DNA of 64,000 bases, from assembly GCA_016711205.1 (NCBI GenBank), contig JADJTM010000001.1:1302001-1366000 (forward strand), given 5' to 3'. The translations under genes were made by a program, and so were the position numbers. The first letter of the stretch is position 1; the number at the start of each line of letters is the position of its first letter. The stretch comes from Micropruina sp. GTDB taxonomy: Bacteria; Actinomycetota; Actinomycetes; Propionibacteriales; Propionibacteriaceae. The notes under the pieces are model-generated. The model saw only the letters and a list, made by a program, of their open reading frames with translations. It ran no database searches and had not been told where the DNA came from. Below, in pieces: positions 29,919 to 37,526 of this stretch.

Positions 29919-31283
29919 TCAGGCCGGGGGCGCGTCGGAACGTCCGAGCAGTGCGTTCAAGGTGGCCAACCGCTCGAGCATGGCGGCTTCGTTGCCGTGA
30001 TCGGTCGGTGCGTAGTAACGGGCGTCGGCGAGTTCGTCCGGCAGGTACTGCTGCGCGGCGACCCCGTGCGGGTGGTCGTGGGCGTAGCGGTACCCCTTGC
30101 CGTGGCCCAGTGCCTTGGCGCCCGGATAGTGCGCGTCGCGCAGGTGGGCCGGCACCTGGCCGATGCGCCCGGAACGCACGTCGGCCAGGGCGGCGTCGAC
30201 GGCCACCACCACCGCGTTCGACTTGGGTGCCAGGGCGCAGGCGATGACGGCGTGGGCCAGGTTGATCCGGGCCTCGGGCATGCCGATCAGCTGGACGGCC
30301 TGCGCCGCCGCGACGCAGGTCTGCAGCACCGAGGGCGCCGCCATGCCGATGTCTTCGCTGGCCAGGATCATCAGCCGCCGCGCGATGAAACGGGGATCCT
30401 CGCCAGCCTCGATCATGCGGGCCAGCCAGTGCAGGGACGCCTGCACGTCCGAGCCCCGCATCGACTTGATGAAGGCGCTGATCACGTCGTAGTGCTGATC
30501 GCCATCCTTGTCGTAGCGGACGGCGGCGCGGTCGACGGCCCGGCTGATCTCGGCCGGGGTGATCTCGCTGCCGCCCTCGGCGGCCGCGCCGGCCGCCGAT
30601 TCCTCCAGGTAGGTGAGCAGTCTGCGTGCGTCGCCACCGGCGAGGCGCAACAGGTCGGCCCGTCCCTCGGCGCTCAGGCTCACCTGCCCACCCAGGCCGC
30701 GCTCGTCGTTCAGCGCCCGATCGATCAACGTGCCGAGGTCGGCGTCGGTGAGCGGCTTGAGGGTGAGCAGCAGCGACCGCGACAACAAGGGCGCGATCAC
30801 CGAAAAGGACGGGTTCTCGGTGGTGGCGGCGATCAGGGTGACCAGGCGGTTCTCCACGGCCGGCAGCAGCACGTCCTGCTGCGCCTTGCTGAAGCGGTGC
30901 ACCTCGTCGACGAACAACACGGTGGAGCGTCCGCGGGCCAGCTCGCGCCGGGCGCTCTCCAACTCGGCGCGCACCTCCTTGACTCCGGCCGTGACCGCCG
31001 AGAGTTCGACGAACCGGCGATCACCCGAGTTCGAGACGACCGCGGCGATCGTGGTCTTGCCCACCCCGGGCGGTCCCCACAGGAATACCGACATCGCGGC
31101 ATCCCCCTCGGCCAGCCGGCGCAGCGGCGATCCCGGCCTCAACAGGTGCTGCTGGCCGACGATCTCGTCGACCGTGCGCGGACGCATCCGCACCGCGAGC
31201 GGCGCGCCTGAGGAGGGCATGCTCAGCGAGCCGCCGCCGGTGCTGGCCACCGGGGCCTCGTCGTTACCGAACAGATCCTCCAC
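29919..31283 (-). CDS. rarA: Replication-associated recombination protein RarA (MgsA-type AAA+ ATPase)
   Basis: 454 residues from GTG 31283 (VEDLFGNDEAPV). RarA acts at stalled replication forks. The AAA+ core has LAVRMRPRTVDEIVGQQHLL, Walker A FLWGPPGVGKTTIAAVV, Walker B STVLFVDEVHRFSKAQQDVL, sensor AATTENPSFSVIAPLLSR and the arginine-finger region. The C-terminal tetramerisation part includes YDVISAFIKSMRGSDVQASL and PPDGVAAQQYLPDE-like HPHGVAAQQYLPDELADARY. A longer in-frame start at 31355 adds 24 unconserved residues and was not used. Confidence 0.93.
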   Translation of the reverse strand: MEDLFGNDEAPVASTGGGSLSMPSSGAPLAVRMRPRTVDEIVGQQHLLRPGSPLRRLAEGDAAMSVFLWGPPGVGKTTIAAVVSNSGDRRFVELSAVTAGVKEVRAELESARRELARGRSTVLFVDEVHRFSKAQQDVLLPAVENRLVTLIAATTENPSFSVIAPLLSRSLLLTLKPLTDADLGTLIDRALNDERGLGGQVSLSAEGRADLLRLAGGDARRLLTYLEESAAGAAAEGGSEITPAEISRAVDRAAVRYDKDGDQHYDVISAFIKSMRGSDVQASLHWLARMIEAGEDPRFIARRLMILASEDIGMAAPSVLQTCVAAAQAVQLIGMPEARINLAHAVIACALAPKSNAVVVAVDAALADVRSGRIGQVPAHLRDAHYPGAKALGHGKGYRYAHDHPHGVAAQQYLPDELADARYYAPTDHGNEAAMLERLATLNALLGRSDAPPA

Positions 31284-31544
31284 CGCGCCGAGTGTACGAG
31301 AGCAATCCGCCGGTTGAGTTGGTCGACCCCGAGCCTGATTCTGAGATCCCGACACTCGTGGATGACTCGGCCCGCGACACGCCGGGATTGCTGCGCACTC
31401 CCACGGGTGAAATCAGAACCGGCGGCCTGCTTAGACCGTAGAACCGCGCTTAGTTGAGCCTCTCGAAACCCCCTGGCTGCACCCGTGCACTGGTAGCAGC
31501 GGCCCGGCCCGCGTTGACGACCAGCTGCACCACACGGACTAGAT
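31284..31544. other. Intergenic region with one family D repeat
   Basis: Part of the 326-bp divergent gap between rarA and padR. No gene is supported. It contains GTTGAGCCTCTCGAAACC (31453-31470), a form of the scattered actinobacterial GGTTTCGAGAGGCTCAAC repeat. Confidence 0.6.
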
Positions 31545-31601
31545 TTGCGTTTCGAATGTTCTAGATATATCGTTGCTACATCGAGACACAAACGAAAGGA
31601 G
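31545..31601 (+). promoter_or_regulatory. padR promoter, operator candidate and ribosome site
   Basis: TTGCGT (31545-31550) and TATCGT (31568-31573) have 17-bp spacing. The 8-bp palindrome GATATATC (31564-31571) overlaps the -10. PadR proteins often repress their own promoters, so this AT-rich palindrome in very GC-rich DNA is a good operator candidate. AAAGGAG (31595-31601) is the ribosome site, 8 bp before ATG 31610. Confidence 0.55.
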
Positions 31602-31609
31602 TTCCCACC

Positions 31610-32308
31610 ATGAGGAACCACGACATCAACTCGAACGGCCCGATCACCAATGACGGGCAGCGACACGACCGGAAGCCCCGCCGCGGGGCCTTCGGCCAAG
31701 GCCACGGACGCGGCGGCTTCGGCCCCGGCTTCGGTGGTCCCGGCTTCGGCGGCCCGGGCTTTGGTCCGATGGGTCCGTTCGGCGGGCCGATGGGCCGCCG
31801 CGGACGCGGACGAGCCAGGCGCGGCGACGTGCGGCAGGCCGTCCTGGCCCTGCTCGCGGAGCAGCCGCTCAACGGCTACCAGATGATCCAGACGCTGGCC
31901 GAGCGCACCGAGGGCGGCTGGAAGCCCTCCCCCGGCGCCATCTACCCGGCGCTGGCCCAACTCGAGGACGAGGGTCTGATCGAGCAGTTCGACAACGAGG
32001 GCACCAAGGCCTACCGGCTGACCGAGGCGGGGCGCACCGCCTCCGCCGAAATCAACGACAAGCCCTGGGACGCCTTCAACGCCGACAACGCGCCGCAGCA
32101 TCCTGAGGCGATGAAGGCGCTGTGGAACGAGTTCCGCGGGCTGGCCATGGCCACCCAGGAGATCACCCGCAACGGCTCCCGCACCCAGCAGGACCAGGCG
32201 GCGCGACTGCTCTCGGACGCCCGCCGCAAGCTCTACGGGCTGCTGGCCAGCGACGATGCGACCGACGAGGGTGACGCCGACCTGGCCAACCCCGCCGACC
32301 TGCGCTGA
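31610..32308 (+). CDS. PadR-family transcriptional regulator with glycine-rich N-terminus
   Basis: 232 residues. Residues 1-70 are unusual: basic, then a repeated Gly/Phe/Pro segment (GFGPGFGGPGFGGPGFGPMG) ending in an arginine-rich stretch. The winged-helix PadR domain follows at about 70-150 (RRGDVRQAVLALLAEQPLNG, then YQMIQTLAERTEGGWKPSPG and AIYPALAQLEDEGLIEQF). The C-terminal part is helical (TQQDQAARLLSDARRKLYGL) and probably dimerises. Such glycine-rich PadR proteins occur in other actinobacteria; the ligand is unknown. No efflux pump is adjacent, so autoregulation or a remote target is likely. Confidence 0.9.
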   Translation: MRNHDINSNGPITNDGQRHDRKPRRGAFGQGHGRGGFGPGFGGPGFGGPGFGPMGPFGGPMGRRGRGRARRGDVRQAVLALLAEQPLNGYQMIQTLAERTEGGWKPSPGAIYPALAQLEDEGLIEQFDNEGTKAYRLTEAGRTASAEINDKPWDAFNADNAPQHPEAMKALWNEFRGLAMATQEITRNGSRTQQDQAARLLSDARRKLYGLLASDDATDEGDADLANPADLR

Positions 32309-32319
32309 ACCACCACGAA

Positions 32320-32346
32320 GGGCCGCCCGAACAACTCGGGCGGCCC
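32320..32346 (+). terminator. Stem-loop terminator after padR
   Basis: GGGCCGCCCGA and TCGGGCGGCCC pair perfectly (11 bp) around ACAAC, 11 bp after the padR stop. No T-run follows; instead the first unit of family A array 2 begins 4 bp later. Confidence 0.65.
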
Positions 32347-32349
32347 ACT

Positions 32350-32767
32350 CGTCATCCCGGCGAACGCCGGGATCTCGTGCGCAGGCAGGTTTCACCGCGA
32401 CTCGCAATCCCACCGCTCACCCGTCATCCCGGCGAATGCCGGGATCCCAGGCGCCGGCAAACCAACCGCTCACTCGTCATCCCGGCGAATGCCGGGATCC
32501 CAGGCGCCGGCAAACCCACCGCTCACCCGTCATCCCGGCGAATGCCGGGATCCCAGGCGCCGACAGGGCTCACCGCTCACCCGTCATCCCGGCGAATGCC
32601 GGGATCCCAGGCGCCGACAGGGCTCACCGCTCACCCGTCATCCCGGCGAATGCCGGGATCCCGAGCGCCGGCAAACCACCGTTTCCCCGTCATCCCGGCG
32701 AATGCCGGGATCCCAGGCGCCGGCAAACCAACCGCTCACTCGTCATCCCGGCGAACGCCGGGATCCC
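32350..32767. repeat. Family A repeat array 2: eight units, 52-54 bp period
   Basis: Eight copies of the 27-bp unit with core ATCCCGGCGAATGCCGGGAT, all in one orientation. They start at 32350, 32422, 32475, 32528, 32582, 32636, 32688 and 32741. From the second copy the period is 52-54 bp. The 25-27 bp between units is itself nearly identical (AGGCGCCGGCAAACC or AGGCGCCGACAGGGC, then ACCGCTCAC). It is therefore a tandem duplication of a repeat plus flank and not a CRISPR array. It occupies the convergent gap between padR and aspS. Confidence 0.9.
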
Positions 32768-32828
32768 ATGCGCCGACAGGGCTCACCGCGAGGGCTGCGT
32801 GATCACCTGCGAGCTCAGGACGGACTGC

Positions 32829-34637
32829 TCAGCCGACTGCGGTCCCCAGTGCCGGGTCGCTCTTCGACTCCTTGATCACCGGCTTGGCGTCCACCCCGGC
32901 CTCCTTGCGCTGGGCGGCCGAGATCGGTGCCGGCGCACCGGTCAGCGGGTCGTAGCCGCCGCCGCTCTTGGGAAAGGCGATGACGTCGCGGATCGAGTCC
33001 GAACCTGAGAGCAGGGCGACGATGCGGTCCCAGCCGAAGGCGACGCCGCCGTGCGGCGGCGCGCCGAACTTGAACGCGTCCAACAGAAAGCCGAACTTCT
33101 CCTGCGACTCGTCCTCGCCCAGCCCCATCACCGCGAACACCCGCTCCTGAATGTCACGACGGTGAATACGGATCGACCCGCCGCCGATCTCGTTGCCGTT
33201 GCAGACCATGTCGTAGGCCCAGGCCAGCGCATTGCCGGGGTCGGTGTCGAACGTGTCGAGGTCCTGCGGCGAGGTGAACGCGTGATGGACGGCCGTCCAG
33301 GCGCCGGCGCCGACCGCGACGTCCCCCTCGGCGACCGCTTCGCCGGTCGGCTTGAACAGCGGCGCGTCCACCACCCAGAGGAACGACCATGCGCCCTCGT
33401 CAATCAGGTCGCAACGTTTGGCGATCTCGTTGCGGGCTGCGCCGAGAAGCGCCTGCGAGGTCGTACGGGCGCCGGCGGCGAAGAAGACGCAGTCGCCGGG
33501 GTTCGCTCCCACCGCGGCTGCGAGACCGGACCGCTCGGCGTCCGAGATGTTCTTGCTGACCGGTCCGCCCAGTTCGCCGTTCTCGGCGATCGTCACGTAG
33601 GCCAGACCGCGGGCCCCGCGCTGCTTGGCCCACTCCTGCCAGGCGTCGAAGGTGCGGCGCGGCTGGGACGCCCCACCGGGCATCACCACCGCGCCCACGT
33701 AGGGCGCCTGGAAGACCCGGAACGGCGTCTCGGCGAAGAAGCCGGTCAGGTCGGTGAGCTTGACCTCGAACCGCAGATCGGGCTTGTCCGAGCCGTAGGT
33801 TTTCATCGCGTCGGCGTAGGTGAGCCGCGGGAACGGCGTCTCGAGTCGGACGCCGATCAGGCCCCAAATCTCGCGCGCGAGCGCCTCGCCCAGCTCGATC
33901 ACGTCCTCTTGCGTGACGAACGACATCTCGATGTCGAGCTGGGTGAACTCGGGCTGCCGGTCGGCGCGGAAATCCTCGTCGCGGTAACAGCGGGCGATCT
34001 GGTAGTAGCGCTCCATGCCGGCCACCATCAGCAGCTGCTTGAACAGCTGCGGCGACTGCGGCAACGCGTACCACGAGCCGGGCGCGAGCCGGGCCGGCAC
34101 GATGAAGTCGCGCGCACCCTCGGGGGTGCTGCGGGTCATCGTCGGCGTCTCGATCTCGACGAAGTCGCGGGCCTCCAGCACCCGGCGCGCCGCGGCGCTC
34201 ACCTTCGAGCGCAGCCGGATGGCCCTGGCCGGGGCGGGCCTGCGCAGGTCCAGGTAGCGGTACTTGAGCCGGGCCTCTTCGCCGACGGTGACCCGCTCAT
34301 CGATCTGGAACGGCAACGGTGCGGACGGGTTGAGCACCTCGAGTTCGCGGATCGCCACCTCGACCTCGCCGGTCGGCAGGTCGGGGTTGGCGTTGCCCTC
34401 GGGCCGGGCCTCGACGACACCGACCACCTTGATGCAGTACTCGTTGCGCAGTTCGTGCGCGCCGGACGCCGCCAGCACCTCATCGCGCACCACCACCTGG
34501 GCGACACCGGAGGCGTCACGAAGATCGATGAAGGCGACACCGCCATGGTCGCGGCGCCTGGCCACCCAGCCGGTCAACGTGACCTCGGCGCCGATGTCGG
34601 AGGCGCGCAGGGTGCCTGCCTGATGCGTGCGCAGCAT
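32829..34637 (-). CDS. aspS: Aspartyl-tRNA synthetase, probably non-discriminating (Asp/Asn)
   Basis: 602 residues from ATG 34637, with AAAGGAA upstream. The anticodon-binding OB domain reads LTGWVARRRDHGGVAFIDLR. The His in RRRDHGG is the residue linked to relaxed anticodon recognition in bacterial enzymes that charge both tRNA-Asp and tRNA-Asn. The class II core contains YRYLDLRRPAPARAIRLRSK, RYYQIARCYRDEDFRADRQP (motif 2), the bacterial GAD insertion and GVAFGWDRIVALLSGSDSIR (motif 3). If non-discriminating, Asn-tRNA would be made by GatCAB, which is not in this window. Confidence 0.95.
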   Translation of the reverse strand: MLRTHQAGTLRASDIGAEVTLTGWVARRRDHGGVAFIDLRDASGVAQVVVRDEVLAASGAHELRNEYCIKVVGVVEARPEGNANPDLPTGEVEVAIRELEVLNPSAPLPFQIDERVTVGEEARLKYRYLDLRRPAPARAIRLRSKVSAAARRVLEARDFVEIETPTMTRSTPEGARDFIVPARLAPGSWYALPQSPQLFKQLLMVAGMERYYQIARCYRDEDFRADRQPEFTQLDIEMSFVTQEDVIELGEALAREIWGLIGVRLETPFPRLTYADAMKTYGSDKPDLRFEVKLTDLTGFFAETPFRVFQAPYVGAVVMPGGASQPRRTFDAWQEWAKQRGARGLAYVTIAENGELGGPVSKNISDAERSGLAAAVGANPGDCVFFAAGARTTSQALLGAARNEIAKRCDLIDEGAWSFLWVVDAPLFKPTGEAVAEGDVAVGAGAWTAVHHAFTSPQDLDTFDTDPGNALAWAYDMVCNGNEIGGGSIRIHRRDIQERVFAVMGLGEDESQEKFGFLLDAFKFGAPPHGGVAFGWDRIVALLSGSDSIRDVIAFPKSGGGYDPLTGAPAPISAAQRKEAGVDAKPVIKESKSDPALGTAVG

Positions 34638-34756
34638 GACGATGTTCCTTTCTCTGCCCCGCATAGACGGTGCGGGCGCGTTCGCACGAGTCTAGGGCGG
34701 ACGTGCGGAGGCCGCCCAATCGGACGTGCTGCACCGCTGGACGGAGGGGTGCATGA

Positions 34757-35016
34757 GTGCGGCCCGATCGTGAACTCCGGGTGGTTGGGGCGGGGCTCCT
34801 GCTGGGGGCGTCGGTTCCGATCGCCATCTCGATAGTGGTGAGCGGCGAGTGGCGCGACGAGTACGCCGTGCTGGCCGCTGCCCTCGCCTTGCCCTCACCT
34901 CGGTGGTGATGGCCAGTCTGGGTCACACCCGCATCTGGCAGACCCTGCTGCGTTCGGTGTTCATCGGTCTAGCGGCACTCGGGGCGATTCATCTGTTGGG
35001 TGCCGCGCTGCTGTGA
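34757..35016 (+). CDS. Small two-helix membrane protein, frameshifted
   Basis: Unrecognised. It starts at GTG 34757 with GGAGGGG 8 bp upstream, a strong ribosome site. The first frame reads VRPDRELRVVGAGLLLGASV, PIAISIVVSGEW and then RDEYAVLAAALAL. Near 34890 the frame must shift by one base to continue LTSVVMASLGHTRIWQTLLR, then SVFIGLAALGAIHLLGAALL and stop at 35014. The span is 260 nt, one base short of 87 codons. Two or three hydrophobic segments make a small membrane protein likely. It is divergent from aspS. The restored C-terminus is much more protein-like than the short truncated product. Confidence 0.6.
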
Positions 35017-35040
35017 CGGCTGGCCCGGCTCTCGCAGCAG

Positions 35041-35152
35041 CGCCACTTTTTGGTGGTTTTCACGAGGGCGCTGCGGTCGCAGGCCCGCCGGTGCGACTTT
35101 GCGGTTGATATGAATACCCCCCTGGGGTATTCATATCAACCAAAAGTCGGCG
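35041..35152. repeat. MITE-like palindromic element, family C, copy 2
   Basis: The core is a perfect 18-bp inverted repeat, GGTTGATATGAATACCCC (35103-35120) and its complement (35124-35141), around CCT. Outer bases GCGACTTT and AAAAGTCG (35093-35149) extend the pairing. A further partial half-site, CGCCACTTTTTGGTGGTTTT, lies at 35041-35060, and the right end is CAACCAAAAGTCGGCG. Order and spacing match copy 1 at 1704-1818. It lies in the 406-bp gap between the small membrane gene and hisS. Confidence 0.8.
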
Positions 35153-35286
35153 CCGACCCGTCCTAGCCCGGCCACTCAGTCCCCTGCCGTTCCATAAGCA
35201 CCGAAAAGTCGCGACAAGCACCACCTGCACCGAAAGACACCAAGGAACCAGGCGACACGAGTGGCCCGGCACGATCTATTGCATGG

Positions 35287-35412
35287 GGGATCCGGGTGGT
35301 CGATCTCATCGAGACCCCCGGGAGGTCGAGCGTGACGAGACCGATCTCGATCAGCGAGACTCGGACCTCGACAGGCTCAATCAGCGGGATTCGGACCTCG
35401 ACAAGCTCCACT
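35287..35412. repeat. Family D direct repeats before the hisS stop
   Basis: TCGGACCTCGACAGGCTC and TCGGACCTCGACAAGCTC are direct copies about 45 bp apart, with related GATCTCGATCAGCGAGAC and GGTCGATCTCATCGAGACC words before them. The area has no gene. Confidence 0.55.
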
Positions 35413-35422
35413 GACGACGAAA

Positions 35423-36760
35423 TCAGGCGCGCACGATCGATGGACGCAGATCGTCCGCCGGCGGCAGCCACTCGTCCGGATCGGCAGCCTGTTGCGCACC
35501 GGAACGAATGTCCTTGACCTCGTTCGAGCCGAACCATACGAACGGGATACCCCGCCGGTCGGCGTACCGGATCTGCTTGCCGAACCTGTCGGCCTTGGGT
35601 GCCACCTCGGTCGGTATGCCGCGGGCGCGCAACCGGGCCGCGATGCCGTCCGCCTCGTCGCGGGTCTCTTCGGCGTCGATGGCCACCAGCACGCAGGTGG
35701 GCACCGATCGGGACGCCGCGAGCGTGCCCTTGGCCAGCAACGGCACCAGCATGCGGGTCACGCCGATCGAGAGTCCGACACCTGGGTAGGTGGTGCGGCC
35801 GTCGAAGGCGAGCGAGTCGTAGCGTCCGCCCGAGCAGATCGATCCGAGGTGTTCGTAGCCCGCCAGTTCGGTCTCGTAGACGGTGCCGGTGTAGTAGTCC
35901 AGGCCGCGGGCGATCTTGAGGTCGGCCACGATGCGTCCAGGGGCAGCGGACGCCCCCGCGCGCAGCACGGCCGCCAACTCGGCCAGGCCCTCGTCCAGCA
36001 GGTCGTGCTGCACCCCGAGCCCGCGCACCCGCTCGACGAACGACTCATCGGGCGCCGCGATGGTGGCCAGTTGCAGGCACTGCCGCGCCACCACATCGGT
36101 CAACCCGAGCTCACGGGTGAGCAGGCCGGCCACCGCGTCCGGCCCGACCTTGTCGAGCTTGTCGACCCGCTGCAGCACGGCGAGGTGGTCCTCGATGCCC
36201 AAACCCCGGTAGAAGCCCTCGGCCAGCTTGCGGTTGTTGACCCGCATCAGCACCGGCGGCACGCCGAACTCGGTGTGCAGCCGCTCCAGGGCCTCGAGAA
36301 TCACCCGCGCCACCTCGACGTCGTGATGGGCGGCCAGCACGTCCTGCCCGACGACGTCGATGTCCGCCTGCAGAAACTCGCGGTACCGGCCCTCTTGCGG
36401 ACGCTCGCCGCGCCAGACCTTCTGGATCTGGTAGCGGCGGAAGGGGAAGGTGAGGTGACCGGAGTGCTCGAGCACGTAACGCGCGAACGGCACGGTGAGA
36501 TCGAAGTGCAGGCCCAGCTCGTCGCGATCGGCCTGCCCCGCACCGTGACGTTCGGCCTGCAGCCTGCGGACGACGTAGATCTCCTTGTCGATCTCACCCT
36601 TGCGGGCCAGTTGCGCCATCGGCTCCAGCGCCCGGGTCTCGATCGAGCCGAAGCCGTGCAGCTCGAACGTGTCGGCCAGGGCGGCCAGGACGCGTTGCTC
36701 GACGATCCGCGCGGCGGGCAGAAACTCGGGAAAACCGCTCAGCGGTTTGGGACGGCTCAT
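35423..36760 (-). CDS. hisS: Histidyl-tRNA synthetase
   Basis: 445 residues. Class II enzyme: start SRPKPLSGFPEFLPAARIVE, motif 2 FPFRRYQIQKVWRGERPQEG followed by RYREFLQADIDVVG, the histidine-specific loop ARGLDYYTGTVYETEL and motif 3 VGLSIGVTRMLVPLLAKG. The C-terminal anticodon domain follows from about residue 350 (TCVLVAIDAEETRDEADGIA). The ATG overlaps the stop of the upstream hydrolase gene as ATGA. Confidence 0.95.
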   Translation of the reverse strand: MSRPKPLSGFPEFLPAARIVEQRVLAALADTFELHGFGSIETRALEPMAQLARKGEIDKEIYVVRRLQAERHGAGQADRDELGLHFDLTVPFARYVLEHSGHLTFPFRRYQIQKVWRGERPQEGRYREFLQADIDVVGQDVLAAHHDVEVARVILEALERLHTEFGVPPVLMRVNNRKLAEGFYRGLGIEDHLAVLQRVDKLDKVGPDAVAGLLTRELGLTDVVARQCLQLATIAAPDESFVERVRGLGVQHDLLDEGLAELAAVLRAGASAAPGRIVADLKIARGLDYYTGTVYETELAGYEHLGSICSGGRYDSLAFDGRTTYPGVGLSIGVTRMLVPLLAKGTLAASRSVPTCVLVAIDAEETRDEADGIAARLRARGIPTEVAPKADRFGKQIRYADRRGIPFVWFGSNEVKDIRSGAQQAADPDEWLPPADDLRPSIVRA

Positions 36761-37464
36761 CGGGTGCGGACACCACCTAGGTAGTCGGCTTGCAGATAGG
36801 GGTTCGTGGCGCGCTCGGCGGCCATCAGGCTCTGCGGCCCGTGGCCGGGCAGAATCGCCGCGGTGTCGCGCAGTGCCAGCACCGGCCCGCGCAGGGTGTC
36901 GAGCATCGCCGCGTGGTCGCCGCCGGGCAGGTCGGTGCGGCCGATCGATCCGGCGAACAGCACGTCGCCCGAGAACACCACCCGGTCGGCGCGATCGTTG
37001 CCGGTCAGCGCGGTCTGCAGCAGCACGCAGCCCGGACGATGCCCCGGCGCATGGATCACCTCGAAGCTCAGCCCCGCCACGTCCACGCCGCTGTCGAACA
37101 ACCGCAGGTCGCTCGGCTCCGCCAGTGCGCGCTCGCCGATCACCTGCGCCAGCAACGGTGCCGCGAACGGCCCCAGCCCGGCCACCGGATCGGTGAGCAG
37201 TTCGCGATCGGCGGCATGGATCCAGGCCGGAACGCCGTACTCGTCGGCCAACTCGGTGGCCGAGGCGATGTGATCGATGTGGCCATGGGTGAGCAGCACC
37301 CCGGCCGGAGTGAGTCCGTGGGTGGCGAGCAGGCGTCGAACACCGCCCGCGGCATCGACCCCCGGATCGACGATCACGCAGTCAGCACCGGCCGCCACCG
37401 CGGCCAGATAGCAGTTCGCCTGCCACGGACCGCTCGCGAAACTGGCCAGAAACACGAGCGCCAC
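36757..37464 (-). CDS. Metallo-beta-lactamase-fold hydrolase (glyoxalase II-like)
   Basis: 235 residues from GTG 37464. The zinc-binding motif is LLTHGHIDHIASATELAD. Other metal ligands are in APGHRPGCVLLQ, VFSGDVLFAGSIGRTDLPGG and the C-terminal AILPGHGPQS. This family includes hydroxyacylglutathione hydrolases. Actinobacteria use mycothiol, so a different thioester substrate is likely. A hydrolase of this type next to hisS and rel is common in actinobacteria. A longer in-frame start at 37536 exists but would overlap the DUF349 start and was rejected. Confidence 0.88.
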   Translation of the reverse strand: MALVFLASFASGPWQANCYLAAVAAGADCVIVDPGVDAAGGVRRLLATHGLTPAGVLLTHGHIDHIASATELADEYGVPAWIHAADRELLTDPVAGLGPFAAPLLAQVIGERALAEPSDLRLFDSGVDVAGLSFEVIHAPGHRPGCVLLQTALTGNDRADRVVFSGDVLFAGSIGRTDLPGGDHAAMLDTLRGPVLALRDTAAILPGHGPQSLMAAERATNPYLQADYLGGVRTR

Positions 37465-37526
37465 CCTAGCGGCCCCTGCCACGGTCAAAATCCACAAACG
37501 TCCGGGCATGAGGCAAGATGGTCCCC

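Noticed and set aside
32350..32767. CRISPR array
   Set aside because: Repeat spacing looks regular, but the spacers are nearly identical to one another, the repeat is a scattered hairpin found elsewhere in the window, and there are no cas genes.
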